Below are positions 16,083 to 24,347 of a DNA stretch of 64,000 nt, piece by piece. The DNA lies in contig NZ_JWLC01000004.1 in NCBI RefSeq assembly GCF_000813745.1, positions 1 through 64,000 on the forward strand, read 5' to 3'. The position numbers were made by a program, and so were the translations under genes. The DNA is from Leisingera sp. ANG-M1. Lineage in GTDB: Bacteria > Pseudomonadota > Alphaproteobacteria > Rhodobacterales > Rhodobacteraceae. How positions within the stretch are numbered: the first letter of the stretch is position 1; every line of letters begins with the position of its first letter. Under the pieces are notes generated by a model. The model was not told the origin of the DNA. It saw only the letters and a list, made by a program, of their open reading frames with translations, and made no database searches.

Positions 16083-18206
16083 TCACCTGTGTTTTGCAGG
16101 ACCCGTGCCTTTGCGTTTCGGGCGGGCGTCGCCGCCCTTTCCCGGCTTCGGGGCCATTGCAGCTGCAGCGGCGCGGGCCTTGTTCTTTTTGCTGTTGGGC
16201 TTGCCGACCGGCGGTTTGGGGCCTTTGGCCTTGAACGGCTTGGCCGCAGGTGCGCCCGGCCTGGTCATCCGCTTGGACGGGTCCGAGGCGCCCTTGGGCT
16301 TGGGTTTGACTGCCGGATCGGGTTTGGGGCCGCGGTCTTCCTTGCGGGCCGGTTTACTGTCCCAATCTTTGCGTGCGGGCTTGTCGCCCCAATCCTTGCG
16401 CGCGGGTTTTTCACCCCGCTCCTTGCGCTCAGACTTCCCGCTCCACTCCTTGCGGGGCGGCCGGCTGTCTTCGCTGCGCCCGGGTTTGGCACGGTACGGT
16501 TTAGGGCCATCTTCCTTGCCGCGGTGCGGTTTGGGTTTGCGGTCGCCCTTGAAGTCGCCCTTCGAACCGCCGCGCCGCGGGGCAGGCGCCAGCACCGGGG
16601 CCTCGGACAACTGGGTCAGCACTGCGCCGGGTTCCAGTTCGGTCTTGCCGCCCAGTGCCTTCAGGAAGCCCTCAACCGCCCCTTCGCTGATCTCAGCAAA
16701 GGTCTCGTTGTCCTGCACCCGGATCGCGCCAATGGCGCCGCGGTCGATATCGCCCGCCTTGCACAGCATCGGCAGCACCTTGCGCGGGTCCGCTCCGGCC
16801 TCGCGGCCGCCGGACAGCGAGAACCAGACCGAGGGGCCGAAAGGCTTGCGCTCTTTTCGTTCCTTGCGCGGCTCCTGAGCATCCGCCGGGCGCAGGTCTT
16901 CCGGCGCCGAATGGCGGCTGCGGAACAGCCGCAGGTAAGTGGCGGCGATCTGCTCCGCGCTGAACGTGTCCAGCAGCGTCTTTACGCCTGCGGCTTCGTT
17001 TTCTTCCACCGGCTGCTGCCAGACTGGATCGGCCAGCATGCGCTCTTCATCGCGGGCCAGCACGTCGTCGGCTGAAGGTGCCTCGCAATGCTCGGCGTTC
17101 AGCTTTGCCCACTTCAGCAGACGCATCGCCTTGCTGCGGGCCTTGGGCGGCGCGATCAGCGCGCTGACGCCCTTGCGGCCCGCGCGGCCGGTGCGGCCCG
17201 AGCGGTGCAGCAGGGTTTCGTGGTTCGAGGGCAGCTCAGCATGAACAACCAGTTCCAGACCCGGCAGGTCGATGCCGCGTGCCGCCACATCGGTCGCTAC
17301 GCAGACCCGCGCCCGGCCGTCGCGCATGGCTTGCAGCGCGTGGCTGCGCTCGGTCTGGGACAATTCGCCCGACAGGGTCACCACTGGCAGGCCGCGGTTG
17401 GTCAGCCGCGCCGCCAGACGGTTCACCGCCGCGCGGGTGTTGGCGAATACGATGGAGCTGGGCGCCTCGTAATAGCGCAGCACGTTGATGATGGCGTTTT
17501 CAGCATCGGCCTGCGCCACGCTCATCAGACGGTATTCGATATCCGCGTGCTGCTTGGTCTCGCCGGCAGTTTTGATCCGCAGCGCGTCTTTCTGGAAGGT
17601 TTCGGCCAGGCTGGCAATCGCAGGCGGCACGGTGGCCGAGAACAGCAGGGTGCGGCGGTCCTCGGGCGCTTCGCCCAGAATGAATTCCAGATCCTCGCGG
17701 AAGCCGAGGTCGAGCATTTCATCGGCCTCGTCCAGCACCACACCGCGCACCTGGCTGAGGTCGATGGAGCCGCGCATGATGTGGTCGCGCAGACGGCCAG
17801 GGGTGGCAGCGACGATATGGGCGCCACGCTCCAGCGCCCGGCGCTCGTCGCGCATATCCATGCCGCCCACGCAGGAGGCAATCCGTGCGCCTGCGCCGCG
17901 GTACAGCCAGCCCAGTTCGTGCTTCACCTGCAGCGCCAGTTCGCGGGTCGGGGCAATGATCAGCGCCAAAGGAGCGGCAGCTTCGCCGAACGCCTCGTCT
18001 TCACCCAGCAGCGTTGGCGCCAGCGCCAGGCCGAAGCCGACAGTCTTGCCGGAGCCGGTCTGCGCCGAAACCAGCAGGTCGCGGCCGTCCACGTCGGACT
18101 GGGTCACGGCCTCCTGCACTTGGGTGAGGGTTTCATAACCGCGTTCTTGCAGCGCGTCTGCCAGGGCTTGTTTCACGAGGAGATCTGTCTTTCCCGCAAG
18201 GGGCAC
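16083..18206 (-). CDS. DEAD-box RNA helicase with DbpA-type RNA-binding domain
   Basis: 707 residues. Helicase motifs: AQTGSGKT (near 48), PTRELA, VLDEADEMLD (near 155), SAT, and HRSGRTGRAGR (near 338). A DbpA-like RNA-binding domain follows (about 455-530). The last 170 residues are a basic, low-complexity tail with repeated KPARKDW units. It is likely a DeaD/CsdA-type factor for ribosome assembly or mRNA unwinding. The start is a GTG at 18206; another GTG at 18176 is possible. It lies after the rpmE terminator. Confidence 0.93.
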   Translation of the reverse strand: MPLAGKTDLLVKQALADALQERGYETLTQVQEAVTQSDVDGRDLLVSAQTGSGKTVGFGLALAPTLLGEDEAFGEAAAPLALIIAPTRELALQVKHELGWLYRGAGARIASCVGGMDMRDERRALERGAHIVAATPGRLRDHIMRGSIDLSQVRGVVLDEADEMLDLGFREDLEFILGEAPEDRRTLLFSATVPPAIASLAETFQKDALRIKTAGETKQHADIEYRLMSVAQADAENAIINVLRYYEAPSSIVFANTRAAVNRLAARLTNRGLPVVTLSGELSQTERSHALQAMRDGRARVCVATDVAARGIDLPGLELVVHAELPSNHETLLHRSGRTGRAGRKGVSALIAPPKARSKAMRLLKWAKLNAEHCEAPSADDVLARDEERMLADPVWQQPVEENEAAGVKTLLDTFSAEQIAATYLRLFRSRHSAPEDLRPADAQEPRKERKERKPFGPSVWFSLSGGREAGADPRKVLPMLCKAGDIDRGAIGAIRVQDNETFAEISEGAVEGFLKALGGKTELEPGAVLTQLSEAPVLAPAPRRGGSKGDFKGDRKPKPHRGKEDGPKPYRAKPGRSEDSRPPRKEWSGKSERKERGEKPARKDWGDKPARKDWDSKPARKEDRGPKPDPAVKPKPKGASDPSKRMTRPGAPAAKPFKAKGPKPPVGKPNSKKNKARAAAAAMAPKPGKGGDARPKRKGTGPAKHR

Positions 18207-18218
18207 GCCCCGGCGTCA

Positions 18219-18258
18219 GAAGAAAAAGAAAGAAGGCTGCCCGTCCTGGGCAGCCTTC
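18219..18258 (-). terminator. Rho-independent terminator after rpmE
   Basis: A perfect 11-bp stem (18232-18242 with 18248-18258, 5-base loop) is followed on the minus strand by a T-rich run TTTCTTTTTCTTCT. It closes the rplS-rpmE unit before the helicase gene. Confidence 0.9.
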
Positions 18259-18286
18259 GGGATTTTGCCGAAATGCAAAGCGTGGC

Positions 18287-18508
18287 TTAGAAGCCCAGGC
18301 CTTCGTATTTCTTTTTGAACTTCGACACGCGGCCGCCGGCGTCCAGCAGGCGCGAGGTGCCGCCGGTCCATGCCGGGTGCACAGTCGGGTCGATGTCCAG
18401 AGCCAGCTGATCACCCTCGGAGCCCCAGGTGGAGCGCATCTTGATGATGGTGCCGTCGGTCATTTTGACGTCGATGAAGTGGTAATCGGGATGAGTGTCT
18501 TTTTTCAT
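18287..18508 (-). CDS. rpmE: 50S ribosomal protein L31
   Basis: 73 residues starting [19 protein letters not shown] and ending [11 protein letters not shown]. The sequence has no cysteine, so it is the zinc-free form found in related alphaproteobacteria. It bridges the ribosomal subunits. It lies 11 bases after rplS and before a strong terminator. Confidence 0.97.
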   Translation of the reverse strand: MKKDTHPDYHFIDVKMTDGTIIKMRSTWGSEGDQLALDIDPTVHPAWTGGTSRLLDAGGRVSKFKKKYEGLGF

Positions 18509-18519
18509 GATACCGCTCC

Positions 18520-18894
18520 TCAGGCTTTCTTGGGCTTGTAGTGTGCGTCTTCTGCGATACGCGCGGACTTGCCGCGGCGCGAGCGCAGGTAGTACAGCTT
18601 GGCGCGGCGCACGCGGCCGCGGCGCACAACGGTGATGCTGTCGATGTTGGTCGAATGCAGCGGGAACACACGCTCCACGCCTTCGCCGAACGAAATCTTG
18701 CGGACGGTGAACGAACCGGCAATGCCCGAACCGTTTTTACGGCTGATGCAGACGCCTTCGTAGTTCTGAACGCGCGAACGCGAACCTTCGGTCACCTTGT
18801 AGCCGACACGGATGGTGTCACCGGCTTTGAAGTCGGGGATCTCTTTCCCCAGGGCGGCGATTTGTTCCGCCTCCAGCTGTGCGATCAGGTCCAT
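18520..18894 (-). CDS. rplS: 50S ribosomal protein L19
   Basis: 124 residues beginning [12 protein letters not shown]; the L19 core with [10 protein letters not shown] and [10 protein letters not shown] is clear, and the end [14 protein letters not shown] is typical. The start at 18894 has AGGAGAG upstream; the longer frame to 19092 runs through the leader and is not protein-like. It forms a unit with rpmE under its own promoter, separated from trmD by inserted genes. Confidence 0.97.
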   Translation of the reverse strand: MDLIAQLEAEQIAALGKEIPDFKAGDTIRVGYKVTEGSRSRVQNYEGVCISRKNGSGIAGSFTVRKISFGEGVERVFPLHSTNIDSITVVRRGRVRRAKLYYLRSRRGKSARIAEDAHYKPKKA

Positions 18895-19331
18895 CGCAAC
18901 TCTCCTAATTTGCCTGCGGTTCATTCCGCAGAGGTTTGTGCCGTCATGAGAGCTCCTGGTCTTCACCGGGTCCGCGCTGCGCCCGCCAGAGATCACGCCG
19001 TCTGTTCCTTGCTGCCAGCGGCCGGATCCCTTGGGTGAAACCGAAGAAGGTTTCAGGGGGGTGTTCCAACAGCCAGCGGCCCGGAGCCGCAATTGCGAAT
19101 CCAGACCGGCGCTTAATATGGCGCAAAGCTTAGTGAATCAAGTGCTGGAAGGTCTGCCCGGCGTCATTTTCCCCTGATGGACCGTTGATTACCCCTCTCG
19201 AGTGTGCCATCGGAGGAAGTGCAATCCAAAGCAAGGGGCCGATGTCCAAGCAATTGCTAGCGCTTCGTGCTATGGCAGCAACGCTTTTTTGGTGTTCCCT
19301 GGCTGTGCGTAGCGATGAAGGCGAGAGGCAC
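18895..19331. other. Divergent region with long rplS leader
   Basis: About 440 bases between rplS and the lipoprotein gene. From the promoter at 19113-19141 an rplS leader of about 200 nt would be made, with a 6-bp hairpin (GAAACC at 19037-19042 with GGTTTC at 19049-19054) and two similar segments containing CCGCTGGC. It could hold autoregulatory structure for L19. No gene is supported inside it. Confidence 0.45.
19113..19141 (-). promoter_or_regulatory. Sigma-70-type promoter for rplS-rpmE
   Basis: On the minus strand TTGATT (19141-19136) and TATTAA (19118-19113) are separated by exactly 17 bases. This agrees well with a housekeeping promoter, giving a start near 19105. Confidence 0.6.
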
Positions 19332-20006
19332 ATGAGAATGTCCATGAATCTGATGAGCAGCTTTTATTCTGGCTTGTGCTTTCTAATGGTTTTGTCTGGG
19401 TGCAGCCATGGCGCTGGCGATTTTTCCCTTGAACAACGCAGTGATTTCCAGGAACAACACGATGCGGCGCTGGGCATCACCAGCGAAACACATGGAACGC
19501 CCCGGGAGATGGCGCCCTTCAGCCGCCGGGACGTTCCGCAAAAGCTACCAGTCCGCGAAAGCACCTTTTCCAATTCGGGCCTTGGGCTTGTCGTAAAGCA
19601 TTCGCAAGGATACTCCACGGTGGAGCCGCTCTACGAACTTAACGTGCACAAGCGGTACCGGGCAAACGGTCGGGGTGATGCGGTCCCTGTTTCTCTCCGG
19701 ATTAATCCGCCCATCAACCCAAATCTGCACGTCAGGCTCCCGCGAAGCGAGTACAGACTGCTGGAAACCAGTGGCGAATACGAGTTCGGTGGCCGGTTTA
19801 TTGCTGCGCGGAACCGAAGCGCAGCGATTGGGCTTGCACGTGAGGTTCTGTCAAAATCGCATTGCTTAGGCGGAACCGTCACTAAAGATGCTGCCAAGCC
19901 GGAGTTTGCTCAGTCCTTTGGCCGAAATGCGCGGAACGCCTCCGGGTACAGTATCGAACCGGGGTGGGTTGTTCACTTCCGTTGCTCAAGGTGGCGCAAA
20001 TCATAG
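19332..20006 (+). CDS. Putative lipoprotein of unknown function
   Basis: 224 residues. The N-terminus MRMSMNLMSSFYSGLCFLM ends in a lipobox, LSGC, so it should be a diacylglycerol-anchored lipoprotein. The rest has no family I recognise; a segment near the end (HCLGGTVTKDAAKPEF) may form a small alpha/beta domain. Start 19332 has GAGAGG upstream; the frame extends to 19185. Its GC content seems lower than that of its neighbours, and it interrupts the trmD-rplS order on the opposite strand, which suggests later insertion. Confidence 0.72.
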   Translation: MRMSMNLMSSFYSGLCFLMVLSGCSHGAGDFSLEQRSDFQEQHDAALGITSETHGTPREMAPFSRRDVPQKLPVRESTFSNSGLGLVVKHSQGYSTVEPLYELNVHKRYRANGRGDAVPVSLRINPPINPNLHVRLPRSEYRLLETSGEYEFGGRFIAARNRSAAIGLAREVLSKSHCLGGTVTKDAAKPEFAQSFGRNARNASGYSIEPGWVVHFRCSRWRKS

Positions 20007-20046
20007 CTGAACGCAGTTCAGTTTAGCGCAAAAGCGGATTGTCAAG

Positions 20047-20071
20047 GCCGCCGCTGCCTTGGTACGGCGGC
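20047..20071. terminator. Hairpin between convergent lipoprotein and DUF1508 genes
   Basis: A perfect 7-bp GC stem (GCCGCCG at 20047-20053 with CGGCGGC at 20065-20071). It lies between two converging stops; there is no T-tract. Confidence 0.45.
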
Positions 20072-20101
20072 GTCCTAAGGTGCACTAGTCGGTAGAATAA
20101 A

Positions 20102-20455
20102 TCACCCGGTCTGGTCGTCCAGCGCGGCGTCGGGGGCGTTTTTCTTGACCGACTCGATGCCGTTGTCCCGGCCCGAGGCGCTGGTATAGCTCTGCGACGT
20201 GCCGATCACCTGGCCATTGGTGGCCTTGAGGTTGAACATATGCTTGCCGGCCGAGGTTTCCTTGCGTTCGTAACGGGCATCCTCGCCCGCATTCTTGCGC
20301 ACCGACTCGATGCCGTTTTCTGCACTGGCCTTCTGCTTGTAGCCTTCGCTGGCCAGAATGTTTTCACCGTTGCCTGCCTTCAGGCGGAAACGGAATTCAC
20401 CGGCTTTGTCTTCATAGAGTTCAAATTTCCCAGCCACCCTGTTTACTCCTGTCAC
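20102..20455 (-). CDS. DUF1508 (YegP family) tandem-repeat protein
   Basis: 117 residues made of two DUF1508 repeats: the first starts at GKFELYEDKAGEFRFRLKA and the second at YERKETSAGKHMFNLKA. Each ends in NGIESVKKNA or a close variant. The family has a small alpha/beta fold and is widespread; its biochemical role is unknown. It is cytoplasmic. It lies downstream of trmD by about 90 bases and may be read from the same transcript. Confidence 0.92.
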   Translation of the reverse strand: MTGVNRVAGKFELYEDKAGEFRFRLKAGNGENILASEGYKQKASAENGIESVRKNAGEDARYERKETSAGKHMFNLKATNGQVIGTSQSYTSASGRDNGIESVKKNAPDAALDDQTG

Positions 20456-20544
20456 TTAACTTATGCAGGAAGAGTTAAACACGGCTCAGGCAATGCGGCA
20501 ACGGCTTCCCTAGGGGAATTTTACGGTGCCAGCCGCACCGGTTC

Positions 20545-21348
20545 TCAGCCGCCGTCCTTGGCGCGGCGGTAGGCTTCCCACAGATCGGGGCGGCGGGTTT
20601 TGGTGATTTCCTCGCTCATTCCATGCCGCCACTCGGCGATCTTACCGTGGTGCCCGGACATCAGAACATCGGGGATTTCTTTGCCCTTCCATTCGGCCGG
20701 GCGGGTGTATTGCGGATGCTCCAGCAGACCGGAGGAAAAACTTTCCTCTTCGGTCGATGCCTGATTGCCCAGCACCCCGGGGAGCAGGCGGACGGTGGCA
20801 TCAATCAGCGCCTGTGCGGCCAGTTCGCCGCCGGTCATGATGAAATCGCCCAGGGAGACTTCCAGGATGCCATAGTGTTCCAGCACCCGTTCATCAACGC
20901 CTTCGAACCGCCCGCACAGCAGGGTGAGGCCATCGCACTGAGAAAAATTCCGCATCATCTGCTGATCCATACGGCGTCCGCGCGGCGACAGGTAAATCAG
21001 CGGCCAGTTGCCCTTGGTGCCGGCCATCGTGTGTTCGATCGCCTGGCCCAGCACATCGGGGCGCAGCACCATGCCGGCCCCGCCGCCTGCAGGCGTGTCG
21101 TCGACATTGCGGTGCTTGCCGGCCCCGAATTCGCGCAGGTCCACCGTTTCCAGCTGCCACAGTCCCTCCTGCAGCGCCTTGCCGGTCAGGCTTTCGCCAA
21201 GCACGCCAGGGAAAGCGGCGGGGAACAGGGTGATAATCTTGGCCTTCCACACGCCTGCGAGATCCGGCGTTGGCGTCATCAGTTCGCGCGGTTTGAGCGT
21301 AGGGCGAATGGCCTTGCGGCCATGGGAGCGGGAGGGCGTGTCAGTCAT
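20545..21348 (-). CDS. trmD: tRNA (guanine-37-N1)-methyltransferase
   Basis: 267 residues of the SPOUT class. Knot motifs LIYLSPRGRRMDQ, LLCGRFEGVDERVLEH and SLGDFIMTGGELAAQALIDA are all present. It places m1G37 on tRNAs reading CNN codons and prevents +1 frameshifting. The first 30 residues are an unusual extension; a later start at the Met of MTPTPDLAGVW would give a more typical length. It follows the sulfotransferase gene by 82 bases. Confidence 0.97.
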   Translation of the reverse strand: MTDTPSRSHGRKAIRPTLKPRELMTPTPDLAGVWKAKIITLFPAAFPGVLGESLTGKALQEGLWQLETVDLREFGAGKHRNVDDTPAGGGAGMVLRPDVLGQAIEHTMAGTKGNWPLIYLSPRGRRMDQQMMRNFSQCDGLTLLCGRFEGVDERVLEHYGILEVSLGDFIMTGGELAAQALIDATVRLLPGVLGNQASTEEESFSSGLLEHPQYTRPAEWKGKEIPDVLMSGHHGKIAEWRHGMSEEITKTRRPDLWEAYRRAKDGG

Positions 21349-21430
21349 GGTGTCTCAGGCGAAAAAAAGCGGGCTGCGATGACCTATACGAGGGCTGGCC
21401 CCAGATACAAATCGTTTCGTCTGCCCGGGG

Positions 21431-22270
21431 CTATCCGGGTGTTCGCTTGGATCTGCGCAACGCCCGCAGAAGATCCTGTTTTTTCTGGTGAATCTGGCGG
21501 TAGGGCTGCTGTGAACGGTTCAATGCGAGCAACTGCTCCAGAACGTCCCGATCAGGCCGGGTATTGGCAGGGGGCGCAGGGGTGACAGCGTCAGCCGTTG
21601 CTGCCGGCAGGCTAAGATGGGGCAGCAGGGCCGAAAACGGGCCAAGCCGGTGCGAAGAGGCCGCCTCCAGCGCGGTGGCGAAGACTTCGCTCCGGCTGGC
21701 GGCCTCCTGTGTCAGGGACACGATCCGCTTCAGGTCAGCCGACGGTGCGTATTGCTTGGCATATTCATCGGCTTCCAGCGTCATCGGACTGGCCCGTAAG
21801 TGCTGCACATAACAGCTTTGCAGCCAGGCCTGTTCGGACCGCGTGGTAAATAGAATGCGCACGAAGGCATCGGGGTGAAACTCCAGGGCCGTGTCCTGAA
21901 TGCATTTCATAAGCTGCGGCGCAGCGCCGTAATCCTTCAACCCGTGCCGGCCTGGCATATGGCCAGACAGATCTTCGGAGGCGAGCAGAACCGGGCGCTG
22001 GTCATTGGGATCAAGCGCTTCGATGAACTCCGCGCATTCAAGCTGCAGCACGGCAAAGTCTGTAGGCGCTCGGCTGGCCGACCATTTCCGTGCGGCTTCG
22101 CACAGTGAAACCATGTCGGTGCGCAGAAAGACGCGGAGGTGCGGCGACAGCAGCGTCTGGTTTTCCCTGAGGCAGTTCTGGACTGTTGTTGTTCCGGTCT
22201 TGTGAAACCCCGCATGAAGGATCAGCCGCAGATCTTGCGGCGGACCGGATGCGCCTGCCTCAGAGGTCAT
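21431..22270 (-). CDS. P-loop sulfotransferase-like protein
   Basis: 279 residues. The N-terminal motif LHAGFHKTGTTTVQ matches the 5'-phosphosulfate-binding loop of PAPS-dependent sulfotransferases. ILFTTRSEQAWLQSCYVQHL resembles the 3'-phosphate-binding segment. The C-terminal third has a Pro/Ala-rich stretch. The acceptor is unknown; relatives modify glycans or peptides. It starts two bases after the rimM stop, so it is transcribed with rimM and trmD, an unusual place for such a gene. Confidence 0.8.
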   Translation of the reverse strand: MTSEAGASGPPQDLRLILHAGFHKTGTTTVQNCLRENQTLLSPHLRVFLRTDMVSLCEAARKWSASRAPTDFAVLQLECAEFIEALDPNDQRPVLLASEDLSGHMPGRHGLKDYGAAPQLMKCIQDTALEFHPDAFVRILFTTRSEQAWLQSCYVQHLRASPMTLEADEYAKQYAPSADLKRIVSLTQEAASRSEVFATALEAASSHRLGPFSALLPHLSLPAATADAVTPAPPANTRPDRDVLEQLLALNRSQQPYRQIHQKKQDLLRALRRSKRTPG

Positions 22271-22272
22271 GC

Positions 22273-22776
22273 TCAGAACAGCCCGTCAGGCGGGTCGGCG
22301 ATGATCCGGCCCTGTTCCAGATCGACGGTGGGCACCGCGGCCAGGGTAAAGGGCAGCAGAACCGCGTCCTTCAGGCCTGCGCCGTGAATTTCCAGCAGAT
22401 CGGCGGCGCCATGGTTCTGCACCGATTTCACCTCGCCGAGCAGGGTGCCGCCGGTATCAAAGACCTGCAGGCCGATCAGATCCGTATGGTAGAACTCATC
22501 GTCCGGCAGTTTCGGCAGCTGATCGCGGCGGGCGAACAGGCGCAGGCCTTTGATGGCGTCGGCGTCTTCCTTGGTCTCGACCCCGCCCAGCAGTGCCGCA
22601 AATCCGTTCTTGATCGGGCGGGTGATGGTCAAGGAGTAGCTTTGGCTGCCGTCTTCGCTGCAGAGCGGCGAGTAGTCTTCGATTTCTTCGGGCACGGCGC
22701 AGAAGCTCTTGAGCCGCACTTCGCCGCGCACGCCGAAGGAGCCGGCGATAGCCCCCACGCAGATCAGGTCGCTCAT
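22273..22776 (-). CDS. rimM: Ribosome maturation factor RimM
   Basis: 167 residues: N-terminal RimM barrel ([20 protein letters not shown]) and C-terminal PRC-barrel ([20 protein letters not shown]). It acts with S19 in 30S head maturation. The start at 22776 has AAAGGA upstream, which overlaps the stop of the 46-residue ORF; the longer frame to 22902 is a shadow of that ORF in another frame. Confidence 0.96.
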   Translation of the reverse strand: MSDLICVGAIAGSFGVRGEVRLKSFCAVPEEIEDYSPLCSEDGSQSYSLTITRPIKNGFAALLGGVETKEDADAIKGLRLFARRDQLPKLPDDEFYHTDLIGLQVFDTGGTLLGEVKSVQNHGAADLLEIHGAGLKDAVLLPFTLAAVPTVDLEQGRIIADPPDGLF

Positions 22777-22780
22777 GGTG

Positions 22781-22921
22781 TCAGTCCTTTGCACAGAACC
22801 CCGCGCGCAGCCATTGGCCGCCGGATTGTTCGCAGAGCTCGCTTTGGTGGTTGCGTTCAAAAAAGATGCCAGCGGTAAAGGCCACTGCAACAAAAAACAC
22901 AAGCCTGATCAACCGTCCCAT
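22781..22921 (-). CDS. 46-residue membrane-anchored small protein
   Basis: I read this frame from the sequence: it starts at [20 protein letters not shown], one hydrophobic helix (about residues 4-21), then a short soluble tail with a Cys pair in [14 protein letters not shown]. It begins 10 bases inside or next to the bluB stop (22928-22930) and stops 4 bases before rimM, whose Shine-Dalgarno overlaps the stop. Tight packing in an essential operon and a well-formed topology argue that it is real. Its function is unknown. Confidence 0.7.
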   Translation of the reverse strand: MGRLIRLVFFVAVAFTAGIFFERNHQSELCEQSGGQWLRAGFCAKD

Positions 22922-22927
22922 GGCGTC

Positions 22928-23566
22928 TCAGCGGGTTTCCAGCGGCAAGCCGGCCATGCGGCTTTCCCAGCCTTGTTCTTCCAGCTCAGGGGTTTCCGAG
23001 AGCCGTTCCGGGTAGCCGATGCAGAAATAGCCGATCAGCTGCCAGCCTTGCGGGGCATTCAGGTCGCGGTTCAGCTGCTCCGGGTCGAGGACGGAAACCC
23101 ATCCCAGCCCCAGCCCCTCGGCGCGCAAGGCAAGCCAGAACAGGGTGATTGCCGTGACCACCGAATAGCGGCGCATCTCAGGCATGGTTGCGGCACCAAG
23201 GCCGTGGCCCTGGGCGGTTTCGTCGTCGCAGTAAATCGCCAGCTGCACCGGCGCGTCGCGCATGCCCGAAAGCTTCAGCCCGGCATAGCGCTCTGCGCGG
23301 TCGCCGGAATAGCCCTGCAGGGCCTGGGCATTGGCGGCTTCAAAATTCTTCAGCGCAGCAGAACGGGTGGTTTCGCTCTCCACCCGCAGGATGCGCCAGG
23401 GTTCGCTCAGCCCCACAGAAGGGGCCAGCGGAATGGCAGAGAGGCAGCGCTTCAGCACTGCCTCGTCCACCGGATCGGTGCGGAACCGGCGCACGTCGCG
23501 CCGGAGCCGCATCAGCAGATCAAGCTGGCTGCGGAACTCCTCGGGAAAAGCGCCCCGCAGCTCCAC
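22928..23566 (-). CDS. bluB: 5,6-dimethylbenzimidazole synthase (BluB)
   Basis: 212 residues of the nitroreductase fold with BluB-specific blocks: RRDVRRF, YSGDRAERYAGLKL, TMPEMRRYSVV and GLGWVSVLDPEQLN. BluB breaks reduced FMN with O2 to make the lower ligand of cobalamin. I chose the GTG at 23566, four bases after the rpsP stop; the frame running to 23767 lies over rpsP. Cobalamin genes cobD and cobC occur at 49-51 kb. Confidence 0.93.
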   Translation of the reverse strand: MELRGAFPEEFRSQLDLLMRLRRDVRRFRTDPVDEAVLKRCLSAIPLAPSVGLSEPWRILRVESETTRSAALKNFEAANAQALQGYSGDRAERYAGLKLSGMRDAPVQLAIYCDDETAQGHGLGAATMPEMRRYSVVTAITLFWLALRAEGLGLGWVSVLDPEQLNRDLNAPQGWQLIGYFCIGYPERLSETPELEEQGWESRMAGLPLETR

Positions 23567-23570
23567 GGAA

Positions 23571-23939
23571 TTATTCCGCGTCTGCAGCTGCTTCGGCGGC
23601 TTCAGCGGCCTTTGCAGCTTTCTCTTCGGCGCGTTCCTGGGCTTTCTTGCCCGGGGTGCCTTTTTTCGGGTTGCTGCGCTCGGCCTTCTCGCGGACGCCG
23701 GCTGCTTCCAGCATGCGGGCGATACGGTCGGTCGGCTGTGCGCCCTGGTCCAGCCAGTACTGCACACGCTCCATGTCCATTTTCACGCGCTCTTCCGAAT
23801 CTTTCGGCAGCAGCGGGTTGTAGGTGCCCAGCTTCTCGATGAAGCGGCCGTCGCGCGGCATGCGGCTGTCGGCAGCCACGATGCGGTAGAAGGGACGCTT
23901 TTTCGAGCCGCCGCGGGCCAGACGGATTTTCATTGCCAT
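23571..23939 (-). CDS. rpsP: 30S ribosomal protein S16
   Basis: 122 residues starting [20 protein letters not shown], the S16 signature. The last 35 residues are an Ala/Glu/Lys-rich tail, commonly seen in alphaproteobacterial S16. AAGGAG lies eight bases before the start. It is placed between chorismate mutase and bluB. Confidence 0.97.
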   Translation of the reverse strand: MAMKIRLARGGSKKRPFYRIVAADSRMPRDGRFIEKLGTYNPLLPKDSEERVKMDMERVQYWLDQGAQPTDRIARMLEAAGVREKAERSNPKKGTPGKKAQERAEEKAAKAAEAAEAAADAE

Positions 23940-23997
23940 GGGTACATCTCCTTTGATGGCGTTTTCCGGGTTCGCCCCGGTTGTCCTGTTGTCGTTG

Positions 23998-24306
23998 TTA
24001 TTCTTGGTGTTTCTTGTGGTGGCGGATGACTTCATCGATGATGAAGTTCAAGAAAGCCTTGGCGAATTCAGGATCCAGATCGGCCTGATCCGCCAGGTCT
24101 TCGAGCCGTGCGATCTGCGCCGCTTCGCGGGTGGGATCGGACGGGGGAAGGTCGTGTTCGGCCTTGAGCCGGCCTACCGCTTGGGTGTGCTTGAACCGCT
24201 CGCCCAGAGTGTAGACGAGGATCGCATCCAGGCGGTCGATGCTTTCGCGGTGGCCCTTCAGCAGCTCGGCTGCGCGGGCGACGGGATCGTGGGGTTCAGT
24301 CGTCAT
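23998..24306 (-). CDS. Chorismate mutase, AroQ class
   Basis: A 102-residue all-helical chorismate mutase domain: [28 protein letters not shown] matches the AroQ pattern (Arg and Lys active-site positions in the first helix), and the last helix ends in [15 protein letters not shown]. It converts chorismate to prephenate for Phe and Tyr synthesis. The start at 24306 has GGAG upstream. The gene sits between the GNAT array and rpsP. Confidence 0.9.
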   Translation of the reverse strand: MTTEPHDPVARAAELLKGHRESIDRLDAILVYTLGERFKHTQAVGRLKAEHDLPPSDPTREAAQIARLEDLADQADLDPEFAKAFLNFIIDEVIRHHKKHQE

Positions 24307-24347
24307 CGGGTTCTCCGCAATGCAGCACCAATGTTTCAAAGCGCAAA

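Noticed and set aside
15609-17075. A 488-codon plus-strand frame across mipZ and the helicase gene
   Set aside because: It covers parts of two real genes on the other strand and is low-complexity with no protein family features.
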